64,000 nucleotides of DNA from Aerococcus sp. UBA6277 (GTDB taxonomy: Bacteria; Bacillota; Bacilli; Lactobacillales; Aerococcaceae), in assembly GCF_002440555.1 (NCBI RefSeq), contig NZ_DJUR01000043.1, forward strand, positions 1-64,000, given 5' to 3'. How positions within the stretch are numbered: the first letter of the stretch is position 1; each line of letters opens with the position of its first letter. The notes under the pieces are model-generated. The model had not been told where the DNA came from. It searched no databases and was given only the letters and a program-made list of their open reading frames with translations. Shown here in pieces: positions 1 to 7,820 of this stretch. The position numbers and the translations under genes were made by a program.

Positions 1-1178
1 TTCGAAGAAACGCAACAACAGTTTTTAAACGCTTGTAATTTTGTTTCGACATATATCTTTGACCATGACTTTGAATTAGGTCAAACGACTTTGCACAACG
101 CCTTGTATCATCAGATACGTCAGGATTTTGGGCTACAATCGCGCAAATAGCCCAGTCCGTGATGCGTACGGTAATCGCGAGATATAAGACCGTGAAAACA
201 CAGTTTAAACAAAAACCTAAGCGTTATAAAGATATCCATACAGGTAAATATCATACGCTATATAAAGACCTTTACCATTTAACGAAACCCCTAGGGTTTA
301 AGCAACCAGTCGCTGTGTTCGTACGTAATCGTAACTACGCTTATCACCAAAACAATACCTATTCACTGACGACCAATCAAGGACGAATTAAAGTGTCTTG
401 TGATAAGCAACATATCGATTATCTTCAACAATTTAGCCAGAATGCTTACAAGTTCGGTCAAGCTGAATTACTCTGTCGTAAGGGTAAGTGGTTCTTACAC
501 GTGTCCGCAAGTAAAGAGATAGACAGCCCAGAAGAAGGTAATATTCAAAGGATTGTAGGCATTGACCGTGGTTTAAGACAGATACTAACTATTGCGGATG
601 ATACAGCTCATACTACCTTCTATTCGGGTAAAAGCTTGATTAAGAAAAGACGGCGTTTTAAGAAATTGCGCCAGTCCTTACAAGCGAAGAACACCAAATC
701 AAGTCGTAGACGCCTTAAAACAATTGAAAGACGAGAGAACCGCTGGATGAATGATGTGAACCATCAATTATCAAAGACACTCGTTGACCGATACGGGGCC
801 AATACCTTGTTTGTGGTGGAAGATCTTACGAACGTTACTTTTAACACGACTCACCACCGTAAGCAAGATGCACGGTATGAACACCATTCTTGGCGATTCT
901 TCGATTTTGAAGAAAAGTTAATGTATAAAGCTTTAGAAAGTGGTTCGCAAGTTTTAAAAGTATCCGCACAATTTACGTCCCAACGTTGTCCGAAATGCGA
1001 ATCAATTGATAGAGCTAATAGACAACAAGATAAGCACTTGTTTACTTGTCAAAATTGTGGGTATCAATCAAATGATGACCGTGTGGCAGCTATCAATATT
1101 CAAGAATTGGGTCACCGATATCTGTCGAGTGAGAAAAACCCGCGGTTTGAAAAAGTTGTGCCCATACAAAATTATTAA
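1..1178 (+). pseudogene. tnpB: TnpB/OrfB RNA-guided nuclease, frameshifted and 5'-truncated by the window
   Basis: TnpB is the RuvC-type, RNA-guided nuclease of IS605 elements. Bases 1-147 encode the TnpB N-terminal region in frame 1 and end at TAG (148-150). Translation continues in another frame from about 150, giving AQSVMRTVIARYK, which is what normally follows. A lost or gained base near the A-run at 145-147 would explain it. The open frame from GTG 159 gives 339 residues. It keeps all three RuvC acids (D136 in GIDRGL, E221 in VVEDL, D307 in NDDR) and a zinc ribbon (C277, C280, C297, C300). A shortened protein from GTG 159 is possible but would lack the first part of the fold. A sequencing error is the alternative to true decay. 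Confidence 0.8.
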
Positions 1179-1332
1179 ACGTAAAACAATATTCGGTAAG
1201 TGTCTACAGACCGCTTACTGATGGGGTGCCAGTCAACCATCCCTTAGTGTCTTTAAACGGTTGGAGATATTATATCGTTTGTACAACCACCATGTTTAGG
1301 ACAAACTCTCTGTTTTAACAGAGAGTAGTTGA
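1150..1332 (+). ncRNA. Candidate TnpB guide RNA (reRNA/omegaRNA) scaffold
   Basis: In IS200/IS605 elements the guide RNA scaffold comes from the 3' end of tnpB and the right end, with the guide reading into flanking DNA. Here about 150 non-coding bases follow the tnpB stop and contain several short pairings (GGGGTGCC and nearby, 1218-1260) and a terminal hairpin at 1305-1326. The guide would start around 1330-1335 and read toward the 3' end of fakA. This is known family behaviour applied to visible structure; no RNA evidence is available. Confidence 0.4.
1305..1326 (+). repeat. Right-end hairpin of the IS605-type element
   Basis: ACTCTCTGTT and AACAGAGAGT form a perfect 10-bp inverted repeat with almost no spacer. 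Such imperfectly spaced subterminal hairpins are what TnpA transposases recognise at IS200/IS605 ends. On the minus strand it is followed by TTTGTCC, so it could weakly terminate fakA transcription. Confidence 0.6.
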
Positions 1333-1356
1333 TGTATGTATCTTTATATAGGATTA

Positions 1357-3039
1357 TTATTCTACTGATGCTAGGAAATGGTAAACCGGTTGGCCACCGT
1401 CTACAATTTCAACTTCAATATCTTCGTTAGCCGATTCGACTGCTTCAGCGATTAATTCTGCTGTTGCTTGGTCGGTTTCTTCACCAAAGATTAAGGTCAC
1501 TAACTCCTTGTCTTCATCAATCATTGCATTCACCATATTGATGGTTTCTTTGACTAAGTCAGCATCTTCAGAAACAATTTTACCGTCTATGATGCCCATA
1601 AAGTGATCTTTATGGATTTCTAAGCCATCAACTGTTGTATTTCGAACAGCCACTGTGACTTGACCACTAGTTACGTTGGCCATTTCAGCAACCATTGCTG
1701 CTTTATTGTCTTCTAATGTACCATCAGGGTTATATCCAAGCATAGCTGTTAATCCTTGAGAGATATATGTAGTTTCAACTACGGCAGCTGGAATTTCTGA
1801 AACTTCAACAGCTTGGTTAGCAGCCATAATGATATTCTTATTGTTTGGTAAGATAATCACGTTATCTGCATTCGCTTTGTTGATAGCATCTAAGATATCA
1901 TTTGTTGATGGGTTCATCGTTTGACCACCAGAGATAATTGATTTAACGCCCATATCTTTAAATAGGTTTTCAATTCCTTCACCGGCTGCAACAGCGATAA
2001 TTGCTAGGTTCGTCCGTTCCACTACTGGCGTTGACTCGGATTGGTTTGATCCTTTGCCATCTAAGATATCGTCATGTTGTAGACGCATGTTATCTACTTT
2101 AATTTTCACTAATGAACCAAACTTTTGACCATAGTTCATGACTTCACCTGGTGTTTCTGTATGTACATGAACTTTTACAATCTCATCGTCAGATACAACC
2201 AATAATGAATCTCCGATACCATCTAAGTGGTTACGGAATGTATCATAATCAAATTCATCAGTAACTGTTTCACCTTCACCGATTTTGACCATAATTTCAG
2301 TACAATAACCATAATGAATATCTTCTGATACTACTGAATGAGATGTATTAAAGAAGTTTTCTTGGTGAGCTAATTCTGTGACATTCGCTTTGTTTGGATC
2401 AGCTGATTTAACTGGAATAGATTCACCTGTTAATGATTCTAAGAAGCCATGATAGATATATACTAATCCTTGACCACCTGAATCGACAACGCCCACTTCT
2501 TTTAACACGGGTAGTAAGTTAGGTGTGTTTTCTAGTGATGTTTGTGCTTCTTCTAATACAGCTGTCATCACTTCAATGATGTCATCTGTTTGTTCAGCTT
2601 TCTGCATACCTGCTGCTGCTGAATCACGTGCTACTGTTAAAATAGTACCTTCTACGGGTTTCATAACAGCTTTTACAGCTGTATCAATACCGCGTTGGAA
2701 AGCATTCGCTAAATCTTGGGCTTCAATGGTTGTTTTACCTTCGATTGCTTTAGCGAAACCACGGAATAATTGGGATAAGATAACGCCTGAGTTACCGCGT
2801 GCCCCCATCAATAATCCCTTAGCTAAATCTTCTCCAACCTCACCAACGGTATCTGAATTTTGTTTAATCACTCGTTCGATACCTGACGTGTATGTTAAAT
2901 TCATATTTGTTCCGGTATCACCATCTGGCACCGGGAAAACATTTAATGAATTCACGTATTCAGCATTCTCTGAAAGTCGGTTACCTCCAACTTCAAGCAT
3001 AGATATGAACGCTTCAACGTCTAATACTGTTCTTTTCAC
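1357..3039 (-). CDS. fakA: Fatty acid kinase subunit A, DAK2/DegV-like (YloV family)
   Basis: FakA phosphorylates fatty acids bound to a FakB (DegV-family) carrier, letting exogenous fatty acids enter phospholipid synthesis. The 560-residue length fits the family. The N-terminal DAK2 nucleotide-binding domain (about 10-200) has NVFPVPDGDTGTNM and MGARGNSGVILSQ; a middle domain and a C-terminal DegV-like region follow. It lies 26 bases downstream of the Asp23-family gene, the usual yloU-yloV pair, so the two are probably co-transcribed. The ATG follows an AGGAGG-type site. No clear terminator follows the stop; the IS element begins there. No fakB is in the window. Confidence 0.9.
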   Translation of the reverse strand: MKRTVLDVEAFISMLEVGGNRLSENAEYVNSLNVFPVPDGDTGTNMNLTYTSGIERVIKQNSDTVGEVGEDLAKGLLMGARGNSGVILSQLFRGFAKAIEGKTTIEAQDLANAFQRGIDTAVKAVMKPVEGTILTVARDSAAAGMQKAEQTDDIIEVMTAVLEEAQTSLENTPNLLPVLKEVGVVDSGGQGLVYIYHGFLESLTGESIPVKSADPNKANVTELAHQENFFNTSHSVVSEDIHYGYCTEIMVKIGEGETVTDEFDYDTFRNHLDGIGDSLLVVSDDEIVKVHVHTETPGEVMNYGQKFGSLVKIKVDNMRLQHDDILDGKGSNQSESTPVVERTNLAIIAVAAGEGIENLFKDMGVKSIISGGQTMNPSTNDILDAINKANADNVIILPNNKNIIMAANQAVEVSEIPAAVVETTYISQGLTAMLGYNPDGTLEDNKAAMVAEMANVTSGQVTVAVRNTTVDGLEIHKDHFMGIIDGKIVSEDADLVKETINMVNAMIDEDKELVTLIFGEETDQATAELIAEAVESANEDIEVEIVDGGQPVYHFLASVE

Positions 3040-3065
3040 CTAAAAATCCTCCTTGATTACCGCAA

Positions 3066-3431
3066 CTAGTCTTCAATCACACGGACGCCTTGTACGTACA
3101 CATTCACTACGTTTGCAGCAATACCTAATTGACGACTTAATTCGTATTTCACAGAACTTTGTACATTGCGACAAATTTCAGAAATTTTCGTACCGTAGTT
3201 GACGATAATGTATACATCCACTACTACTAAATCGTTGTTATCTACTGAAACAAGTACCCCTTTGGTATAGTTTTCTTGCTTAAGAATTTCTTGGATACCA
3301 TCACGGATTTGATGCTTGCTTGCCATACCAACGACACCGTAGTTTTGTGTTGTTGCCATACCTACGACTGTTGCGATAGATTCATTTGTAATATCAATTT
3401 CACCGAAGTCTGTTTGCATTTTTAATGCCAT
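3066..3431 (-). CDS. Asp23/Gls24 family envelope stress protein (YloU-like)
   Basis: A 121-residue DUF322/Asp23 protein. The family includes alkaline-shock protein Asp23 and Gls24, membrane-associated cytosolic proteins linked to envelope stress. Family features seen are the opening DFGEIDITNESIATVVG, a central hydrophobic strand pattern (VDVYIIVNYG) and the C-terminal NVYVQGVR. The position just before fakA is the conserved yloU place. ATG follows AGGAGG with good spacing. A promoter lies at 3541-3569. Exact function is not defined in the family. Confidence 0.88.
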   Translation of the reverse strand: MALKMQTDFGEIDITNESIATVVGMATTQNYGVVGMASKHQIRDGIQEILKQENYTKGVLVSVDNNDLVVVDVYIIVNYGTKISEICRNVQSSVKYELSRQLGIAANVVNVYVQGVRVIED

Positions 3432-3463
3432 AAAAAATGTCCTCCTTTTGAAGGGTTGTCATG

Positions 3464-3477
3464 CTAGATTAATCTAG
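3464..3477. repeat. Palindrome in the 5' leader of the Asp23-family gene
   Basis: CTAGATTAATCTAG is a perfect 14-base palindrome about 35 bases upstream of the start codon, between promoter and RBS. It could be an operator or a small leader hairpin. No known regulator is assigned. Confidence 0.35.
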
Positions 3478-3540
3478 AACTTTATCGTTCTAAACAAATA
3501 TAACTTCATTTATAACACTCATTTTACCACATACTAGGCT

Positions 3541-3569
3541 ATTATACCTAAATATTTGACAAGTCGCAA
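3541..3569 (-). promoter_or_regulatory. Promoter for the asp23-fakA unit
   Basis: On the minus strand TTGCGA (-35) and TATAAT (-10) are separated by 17 bases, a good sigma-A promoter directed at the Asp23-family gene. It lies just downstream of the cassette-distal terminator copy at 3583-3628. Confidence 0.65.
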
Positions 3570-3582
3570 ACCCTATAATAGA

Positions 3583-3628
3583 CACAAAAAGAGCCGTGGT
3601 CTTCCCTCACTGGAAAACTACGACCTTA
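3583..3628 (-). terminator. Terminator, distal copy of the 46-bp direct repeat
   Basis: On the minus strand a 13-bp stem with one mismatch and a short loop is followed by a T-rich run. The 46 bases match 4934-4979 with one mismatch (position 3591). The stop codon of the 139-residue gene (3626-3628) lies inside the repeat, so the repeat starts exactly at the end of the cassette's last gene. Confidence 0.85.
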
Positions 3629-4045
3629 ATTTTGATTTTTATTAGATTCAAAATCTCTTAATGACTCAAATAATTTGATTGATTTTTGGTGTAAATCGGT
3701 AACAATTTCGATTTTAAAAATGTAACTAGCACCTTCTTGGTAATCTGCTTTACGCCTATAGTCTTTCATTTCCTTTAATTCTCTAATTATTTTTTGTTTC
3801 TCTCTTAAAGTTAAATCCACATTATAGTTTCTAATTTTATCTATCACGTCATTATGAGAATTATTTCCACCACCTACCGTGGAATATCCATGTAGCTCGT
3901 TTAATTGTTTAACTTTGTGAAAGCAAGCATAGTAATCATTATGAATAATCGTTCGTAATGCAGCCTCTCTATGTTTAGCATCGATATTAGAAAAGTTTTC
4001 TAATAGGTAACTACTAAACGCTAAATGATTCTCCCATAGATACAT
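3626..4045 (-). CDS. HEPN-like small protein of the terminator-flanked cassette
   Basis: 139 residues, mostly helical, not assigned to a named family. The order of motifs resembles HEPN domains: YYACFHKVKQ (38-47), SHNDVIDKIRN (63-73), then LKEMKDYRRKADY (90-102), like the YYAxxHxxK / SHxxV / LxxLRxxADY pattern of HEPN nucleotide-binding or RNase proteins. A canonical C-terminal Rx4-6H RNase motif is not evident, so catalysis is uncertain. It starts 2 bases after the preceding gene and has no strong RBS, which suggests translational coupling. The last codon lies in the 46-bp repeat. HEPN proteins occur in toxin-antitoxin and defence systems; that role here is inference. Confidence 0.6.
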   Translation of the reverse strand: MYLWENHLAFSSYLLENFSNIDAKHREAALRTIIHNDYYACFHKVKQLNELHGYSTVGGGNNSHNDVIDKIRNYNVDLTLREKQKIIRELKEMKDYRRKADYQEGASYIFKIEIVTDLHQKSIKLFESLRDFESNKNQN

Positions 4046-4047
4046 AT

Positions 4048-4431
4048 CTATTCACCAATTACAAAAATAAAGTTTTTCTGCTTTTGGCTAGCAAGTTCAT
4101 TTAACGCTTTAGAATAATTATAGATTTCTATGGCGTTATCTTCATTGACTGTTAAGTCTACATATACATAATCATTTTCATCTTTATAAATATTTAAATG
4201 AAAAGGTAATGACTTATGTAAATTTTCTTGGATAAACCTTGAGACTTCTTCTTCAATAACTTGAGTATTAATAAAATCTGCATCAGCTTGTTGCGTAATA
4301 TCTCTTTCTAAAGAATTTGAATAAAGCTGAACTCTAGAATCCGTATCTGACATATACGATGAAGAGTATGATAAGGACCCTGTCATAGCTAAAGTTGGCA
4401 CTAATTTAGGTGTTTTAATTTTTGCTGACAT
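4048..4431 (-). CDS. Unknown 127-residue protein, middle gene of the cassette
   Basis: Not recognised. The N-terminal third is Ser/Thr-rich and looks flexible (MTGSLSYSSSYMSDTDSR). The C-terminal half has alternating strands (FHLNIYKDENDYVYVDLTV) and a helix before FIFVIGE, suggesting a small alpha/beta domain. There is no signal peptide or membrane segment. A strong GGAGGAG site precedes the ATG; the gap to the upstream gene is 13 bases and to the downstream gene 2 bases, so it is one operon. Confidence 0.6.
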   Translation of the reverse strand: MSAKIKTPKLVPTLAMTGSLSYSSSYMSDTDSRVQLYSNSLERDITQQADADFINTQVIEEEVSRFIQENLHKSLPFHLNIYKDENDYVYVDLTVNEDNAIEIYNYSKALNELASQKQKNFIFVIGE

Positions 4432-4444
4432 CGGTACTCTCCTC

Positions 4445-4831
4445 CTATATTTCTATATTCTGATTGAAAACAGTGAAAGAATACTCTGCAACTTGTTCAT
4501 CTTCAACATACAAAATCACTTTATGCAGACCATCATTTTTAAAAATAACATTTGATAAACTAAAATCAAAACTTAAAGTTGAATTTTCACTATCAGAATT
4601 GTCTGCGGATACGCCACCTTCTAGAGCTCCAAGCAGGTAATCGGTATGATCAATAACCTCTAATTTTATATCAAATTTTCTTTGAATTGAGTTAACAAAA
4701 AAACTACAAGAAATTGCAAATGATATAGTAGTAGGTAAAAATGGCACTTGAAGTGCAACAATAGGATTCACAACATGTAATTCACCATTAATATTTTGTG
4801 TTTTTTCACTAGCTATTACTTTACCGTACAT
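4445..4831 (-). CDS. Unknown beta-rich 128-residue protein, first gene of the cassette
   Basis: Not assigned with certainty. The protein is strand-rich with VPFLPTTISFAISCSFF near 30-45 and a closing HKVILYVEDEQVAEYSFTVFNQ, a layout like a small immunoglobulin-like sandwich. It resembles short proteins annotated as DUF6941-like, but this could not be checked. There is no signal peptide or membrane segment. It has its own promoter (4861-4889) and a strong AAGGGGTGA site. As the leading gene it may be a structural or sensing partner of the HEPN-like protein, which is inference. Confidence 0.6.
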   Translation of the reverse strand: MYGKVIASEKTQNINGELHVVNPIVALQVPFLPTTISFAISCSFFVNSIQRKFDIKLEVIDHTDYLLGALEGGVSADNSDSENSTLSFDFSLSNVIFKNDGLHKVILYVEDEQVAEYSFTVFNQNIEI

Positions 4832-4860
4832 GAACTCACCCCTTATCTGTGACTATATAA

Positions 4861-4889
4861 ATTATACTTGACTCTGTTCATTTAAACAA
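4861..4889 (-). promoter_or_regulatory. Promoter of the three-gene cassette
   Basis: TTGTTT and TATAAT on the minus strand are separated by 17 bases, about 30 bases before the first cassette gene. It lies between the rpmB terminator and the cassette, so the cassette can be expressed independently of rpmB. Confidence 0.65.
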
Positions 4890-4933
4890 TTAATAAAATT
4901 GCGCATTCTTTACTCTATTAATGCTTAACTATG

Positions 4934-4979
4934 CACAAAAAAAGCCGTGGTCTTCCCTCACTGGAAAACTACGACCTTA
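4934..4979 (-). terminator. rpmB terminator, proximal copy of the 46-bp direct repeat
   Basis: Same stem-loop and T-run as 3583-3628, starting 22 bases after the rpmB stop codon. It is most simply the original rpmB terminator. Confidence 0.88.
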
Positions 4980-5001
4980 TTTGATTATAATCATAAATGG
5001 A

Positions 5002-5193
5002 TTACGCGCGGGTTACTAAACCAGCTTTGATTGCGTGTGCAGAAACCCATACACGCTTTTTGTTACCATTTTCGTCGATGATACGAACTTTTTGTAAGTT
5101 TGCTTTAAATGTACGTTTTGTAGCATTCAATGCGTGTGAGCGGTTGTTACCTGAAGTCGCTTTACGTCCTGTGTAATAACATTCTTTAGCCAT
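5002..5193 (-). CDS. rpmB: Large ribosomal subunit protein bL28
   Basis: bL28 is a small component of the 50S subunit. The product reads [20 protein letters not shown] and ends [14 protein letters not shown], with the usual basic [13 protein letters not shown] core, at about 63 residues. The second ATG is chosen because AGGAGG is 9 bases before it and bL28 normally starts MAK; the upstream ATG at 5199 is only 3 bases from the RBS. The CxxC zinc-binding form is absent. Single-gene unit with its own promoter and terminator. Confidence 0.95.
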   Translation of the reverse strand: MAKECYYTGRKATSGNNRSHALNATKRTFKANLQKVRIIDENGNKKRVWVSAHAIKAGLVTRA

Positions 5194-5230
5194 TGTCATA
5201 ATCCTCCTCTACAAATTTTCATACCATAAC

Positions 5231-5259
5231 ATATTACTATACTTAACGTCATAAATCAA
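5231..5259 (-). promoter_or_regulatory. rpmB promoter
   Basis: TTGATT and TAATAT on the minus strand, 17-base spacing, about 35 bases before the rpmB start. Confidence 0.55.
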
Positions 5260-5289
5260 ACTTATTTATGATAAAAATGATGATTAGAC

Positions 5290-5961
5290 TTAATCTCGGG
5301 CTTGAATAGCGAGGATAAGACCATCACTAAAGGCAATTTTCATGGTATTTTGACCTGGTAGAAACTCATTTGAAATTAAAGCTAGTGGCGTTGGCATTTG
5401 ATAGTTATCTAATGGGTAGACCACATTTTTAAGGGTTAAATCTGTGATTGGGGTCATGGCCACAAATGACAGATATTTCATCTCTTTTAGGCGGTCAACT
5501 TGATGTTGCCCTGGTCTTAAGAATGTAACAGCATTGTTTTCTTCTACTAAGTGAATACGATCAATAATCGGCGCAAAACGTTCTTGGTAGATAAGCCATA
5601 AGTTAGATAATAAATGGTCTACCCTACCCCCTAGCATACCAAATAGATGGTATCTTGCGTTCGGGTATAAGTCAGCGACTGATCCCAAGGCATGTTCTGT
5701 GTCGGTTTCATCTTTCATAGGTTCTAGTTTTTCGATTGATGCGGCCTTTTTGGCTACTTGTTGATAGACCTTATCCTCGATAGAATCAAAGTCTCCTACA
5801 GCCAAATCAATTGGAAAATCCATGTCTAAGAGTTGTTTGGCGCCTAAATCGACACCCACAAAGGCTGTTTCTGAATCATTGTGGACGACTTTCTGTCGCT
5901 CGACATAGCCTTTAAAGAAATCGGGATCAAAGGGTCCTGATCCGATGAGATAAACTTGCAT
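5290..5961 (-). CDS. thiN: Thiamine diphosphokinase
   Basis: Converts thiamine to thiamine diphosphate with ATP. Motifs include the opening YLIGSGPFDPDFF, LAVGDFDSI and the acidic ETDTEHALG, followed by GMLGGRVDHLLSNL, all typical of the catalytic half; the C-terminal half forms the thiamine-binding beta domain. The start is placed at 5961 (223 residues) because GAAGGAAG lies just upstream; the longer frame adds 15 atypical residues. It follows rpe and rsgA closely, the standard Firmicutes order. A ThiT-like thiamine transporter gene at 20713 suggests salvage of external thiamine. Confidence 0.92.
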   Translation of the reverse strand: MQVYLIGSGPFDPDFFKGYVERQKVVHNDSETAFVGVDLGAKQLLDMDFPIDLAVGDFDSIEDKVYQQVAKKAASIEKLEPMKDETDTEHALGSVADLYPNARYHLFGMLGGRVDHLLSNLWLIYQERFAPIIDRIHLVEENNAVTFLRPGQHQVDRLKEMKYLSFVAMTPITDLTLKNVVYPLDNYQMPTPLALISNEFLPGQNTMKIAFSDGLILAIQARD

Positions 5962-6016
5962 GTATCCACTTCCTTCTAGTGACTGCCAGTTAAAAAACTT
6001 TTTCAAGTACTAAAGT

Positions 6017-6667
6017 TTACTTAATGGCCATTTTTAATGCATCAATTGGTTGCTTCACGTCGTCTTTATTGAAGATGTATGAACCAGCTACGAAGGCGTC
6101 TACCCCTTTTTCTGCGCAGATTTTAGCCGTTTCAGCATTGATTCCACCGTCTACTTCTATTAGGAAATTAGCGTCATTTTCTGCTCTGAAAGTACTTAAT
6201 TCAGCCATCTTATCAACAGTTGATTCAATAAATGATTGACCGCCAAATCCAGGGTTTACGGTCATGACTAAAATCATGTCGACGTCTTTTAGGATTGGTG
6301 CAATGGCTGATACGGGCGTCGCTGGATTAATGGCCACACCAGCTTTCATACCATGTTTGTGAATAGTTTGGATCAAGCCATGCAGGTGGCTAGTTGCTTC
6401 ATAGTGAACAGTGAAATAGTCCGCACCGGCATTGGCGAAGGTTTCCACATGGGCTTCTGGGTTAGATACCATTAAATGGCAGTCTAAGGTCATCTTGGTG
6501 TTTGGGCGCAAAGCTTCAACGACGCCAGCACCAAAGGTTAAATTGGGCACGAAATGGCCGTCCATGACGTCAATGTGAACCCAGTCAGCGCCGGCGCCTT
6601 CGATTCGATTTACTTCGTCAATAAATTTACCAAAATTCGCAGATAAAATAGATGGTGCAATATACAT
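6017..6667 (-). CDS. rpe: Ribulose-phosphate 3-epimerase
   Basis: Interconverts ribulose 5-phosphate and xylulose 5-phosphate in the pentose phosphate pathway. A TIM barrel of 216 residues with APSILSANF, HIDVMDGHFVPN (metal/catalytic residues), HLMVSNP, MTVNPGFGGQ and the phosphate site EVDGGI. AGTAGGA lies 6 bases from the second ATG (6667), which is preferred; the ATG at 6673 abuts the RBS. Co-directional with rsgA upstream and thiN downstream with short gaps. Confidence 0.95.
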   Translation of the reverse strand: MYIAPSILSANFGKFIDEVNRIEGAGADWVHIDVMDGHFVPNLTFGAGVVEALRPNTKMTLDCHLMVSNPEAHVETFANAGADYFTVHYEATSHLHGLIQTIHKHGMKAGVAINPATPVSAIAPILKDVDMILVMTVNPGFGGQSFIESTVDKMAELSTFRAENDANFLIEVDGGINAETAKICAEKGVDAFVAGSYIFNKDDVKQPIDALKMAIK

Positions 6668-6682
6668 ATACATTCCTACTTT

Positions 6683-7615
6683 CTAATATTTGGGTTTTGC
6701 ATTGTCAATTTCTTGGAAGATTTGTAGGTAAGAGTCATAGCGACTTTGTGCGATCTCACCGGCATCTAAGGCGGCTTTCACTGCACATTTAGGTTCTTGA
6801 ATATGGGTACAACCACGGAATTTACATTGGTCTTGAATGGCCCGCATTTCAGGGAAATAATTTGACAGTAAAACCTTATCCAACTGGTCGATATCGATAC
6901 TAGAGAAACCTGGTGTATCCGCCACTTTCCCTTCAAAGATATCATGTAATTCCGTATGGCGGGTAGTATGACGACCGCGTCCTAGCGATGTTGAGATTTC
7001 CCCTGTTTCAATCGCTAAATCTGGTAATAATCGGTTAAGCAAGGTAGATTTTCCAACCCCTGACTGGCCGACAACCACCATGGTCCGATTAGCCACGATG
7101 TCCTTCAATTGATCAAAATTTCCATCTAGGTCTGTTGATAAAATGACTTGGTAGCCGACTTCCTTATAGGCCTTGATGAATTGGTCGATCCGATCTTTAT
7201 CCGCTTGACTAGCTTGGTCAGTTAAGTCTATTTTGGAAAAGTAAAGAATGGGTTCAATATTCTCTGACTCTAAATAAACTAGAAAACGGTCTAATAATTT
7301 TGGCTGAATTTGAGGCTCAGTAACCGATGCCACCAACAAGGCCACGTCCACATTAGCTACTGCCGGTCGAATCATTTGGCTATAGCGTGGTAAGATTTTC
7401 ATCACATAGCCTTCTTTGGTATTGTTGGCTTGAAATTCCACAAAATCGCCCACCAATGGTGTTGTTTGCGTATTTCTAAATTGACCACGTGCCCGTGTGG
7501 TATAAATCACTTGGCTTTCTTTCTCTTCTACATAATAAAAACCAGACAAAGCCTTAATAATCTGGCCCGTGTATGTCGGCGCATTCGGTTGAGTATAATC
7601 ATCTTTTCTCTTCAT
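6683..7615 (-). CDS. rsgA: Small ribosomal subunit biogenesis GTPase RsgA
   Basis: A circularly permuted GTPase acting late in 30S maturation. Order seen: OB-fold (TGQIIKALSGFYYV onward), then G4 (YFSKIDLTD), G1 (VVGQSGVGKSTLLN), G2 region (GRGRHTTRH), G3 (DTPGFSS), then a zinc-binding domain with CKFRGCTHIQEPKCAVKAAL. All key elements are intact; 310 residues is normal. AAGGAGGT is 13 bases before the ATG, somewhat distant, so a slightly different start cannot be excluded. First gene of the rsgA-rpe-thiN unit. Confidence 0.94.
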   Translation of the reverse strand: MKRKDDYTQPNAPTYTGQIIKALSGFYYVEEKESQVIYTTRARGQFRNTQTTPLVGDFVEFQANNTKEGYVMKILPRYSQMIRPAVANVDVALLVASVTEPQIQPKLLDRFLVYLESENIEPILYFSKIDLTDQASQADKDRIDQFIKAYKEVGYQVILSTDLDGNFDQLKDIVANRTMVVVGQSGVGKSTLLNRLLPDLAIETGEISTSLGRGRHTTRHTELHDIFEGKVADTPGFSSIDIDQLDKVLLSNYFPEMRAIQDQCKFRGCTHIQEPKCAVKAALDAGEIAQSRYDSYLQIFQEIDNAKPKY

Positions 7616-7717
7616 GCTTTTGAATAATACCTCCTTATTGTTTCAATTGTATATATCCTGAATAGATATAAAAATTTGTGTCTGCATACTTATGCCCTAT
7701 TTTAACCCAAAAAGCCA

Positions 7718-7801
7718 ATAAAAAACACTCCAACAATTTTTATTCATTGGAAGGGTCTTTAAAATGGCAAAAAAGGCGTAAACAAACTGTCTACACCTTT
7801 C
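7718..7801 (-). terminator. prkC terminator region (two hairpins)
   Basis: On the minus strand AAAGGTGTA pairs with TACGCCTTT and is followed by six T residues (7769-7801). A second, weaker hairpin followed by T6 lies at 7718-7757. They separate the prkC operon from rsgA. Confidence 0.7.
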
Positions 7802-7820
7802 TCTTGATTTATTGATTTAT

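Larger units (their letters stand above)
1..1332 (+). mobile_element. IS200/IS605-family element, right part
   Basis: The stretch holds most of a tnpB (orfB) gene followed by a structured tail ending in a hairpin, the usual right end of IS200/IS605 elements. The left end and any tnpA would lie before base 1, so completeness cannot be judged. The right boundary is placed just after the hairpin at 1305-1326 and the following AGTTGA. The element stops about 25 bases short of the convergent fakA stop codon at 1357. The boundary is an inference from family architecture. Confidence 0.7.
3583..4979 (-). mobile_element. Three-gene cassette bounded by duplicated rpmB terminators
   Basis: Three unknown co-directional genes sit between two 46-bp direct repeats that differ at one base. 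The right copy is the natural rpmB terminator; the left copy ends the cassette. The cassette has its own promoter, is AT-rich compared with the flanking ribosomal and fakA genes, and interrupts the common rpmB to yloU neighbourhood. This looks like acquisition by recombination or integration that duplicated the terminator. No integrase or transposase is inside, so the mechanism is unknown. Confidence 0.55.

Noticed and set aside
1006-1221. 71-codon plus-strand frame within and after tnpB
   Set aside because: It lies in another frame of tnpB with no RBS and no family features; a shadow.
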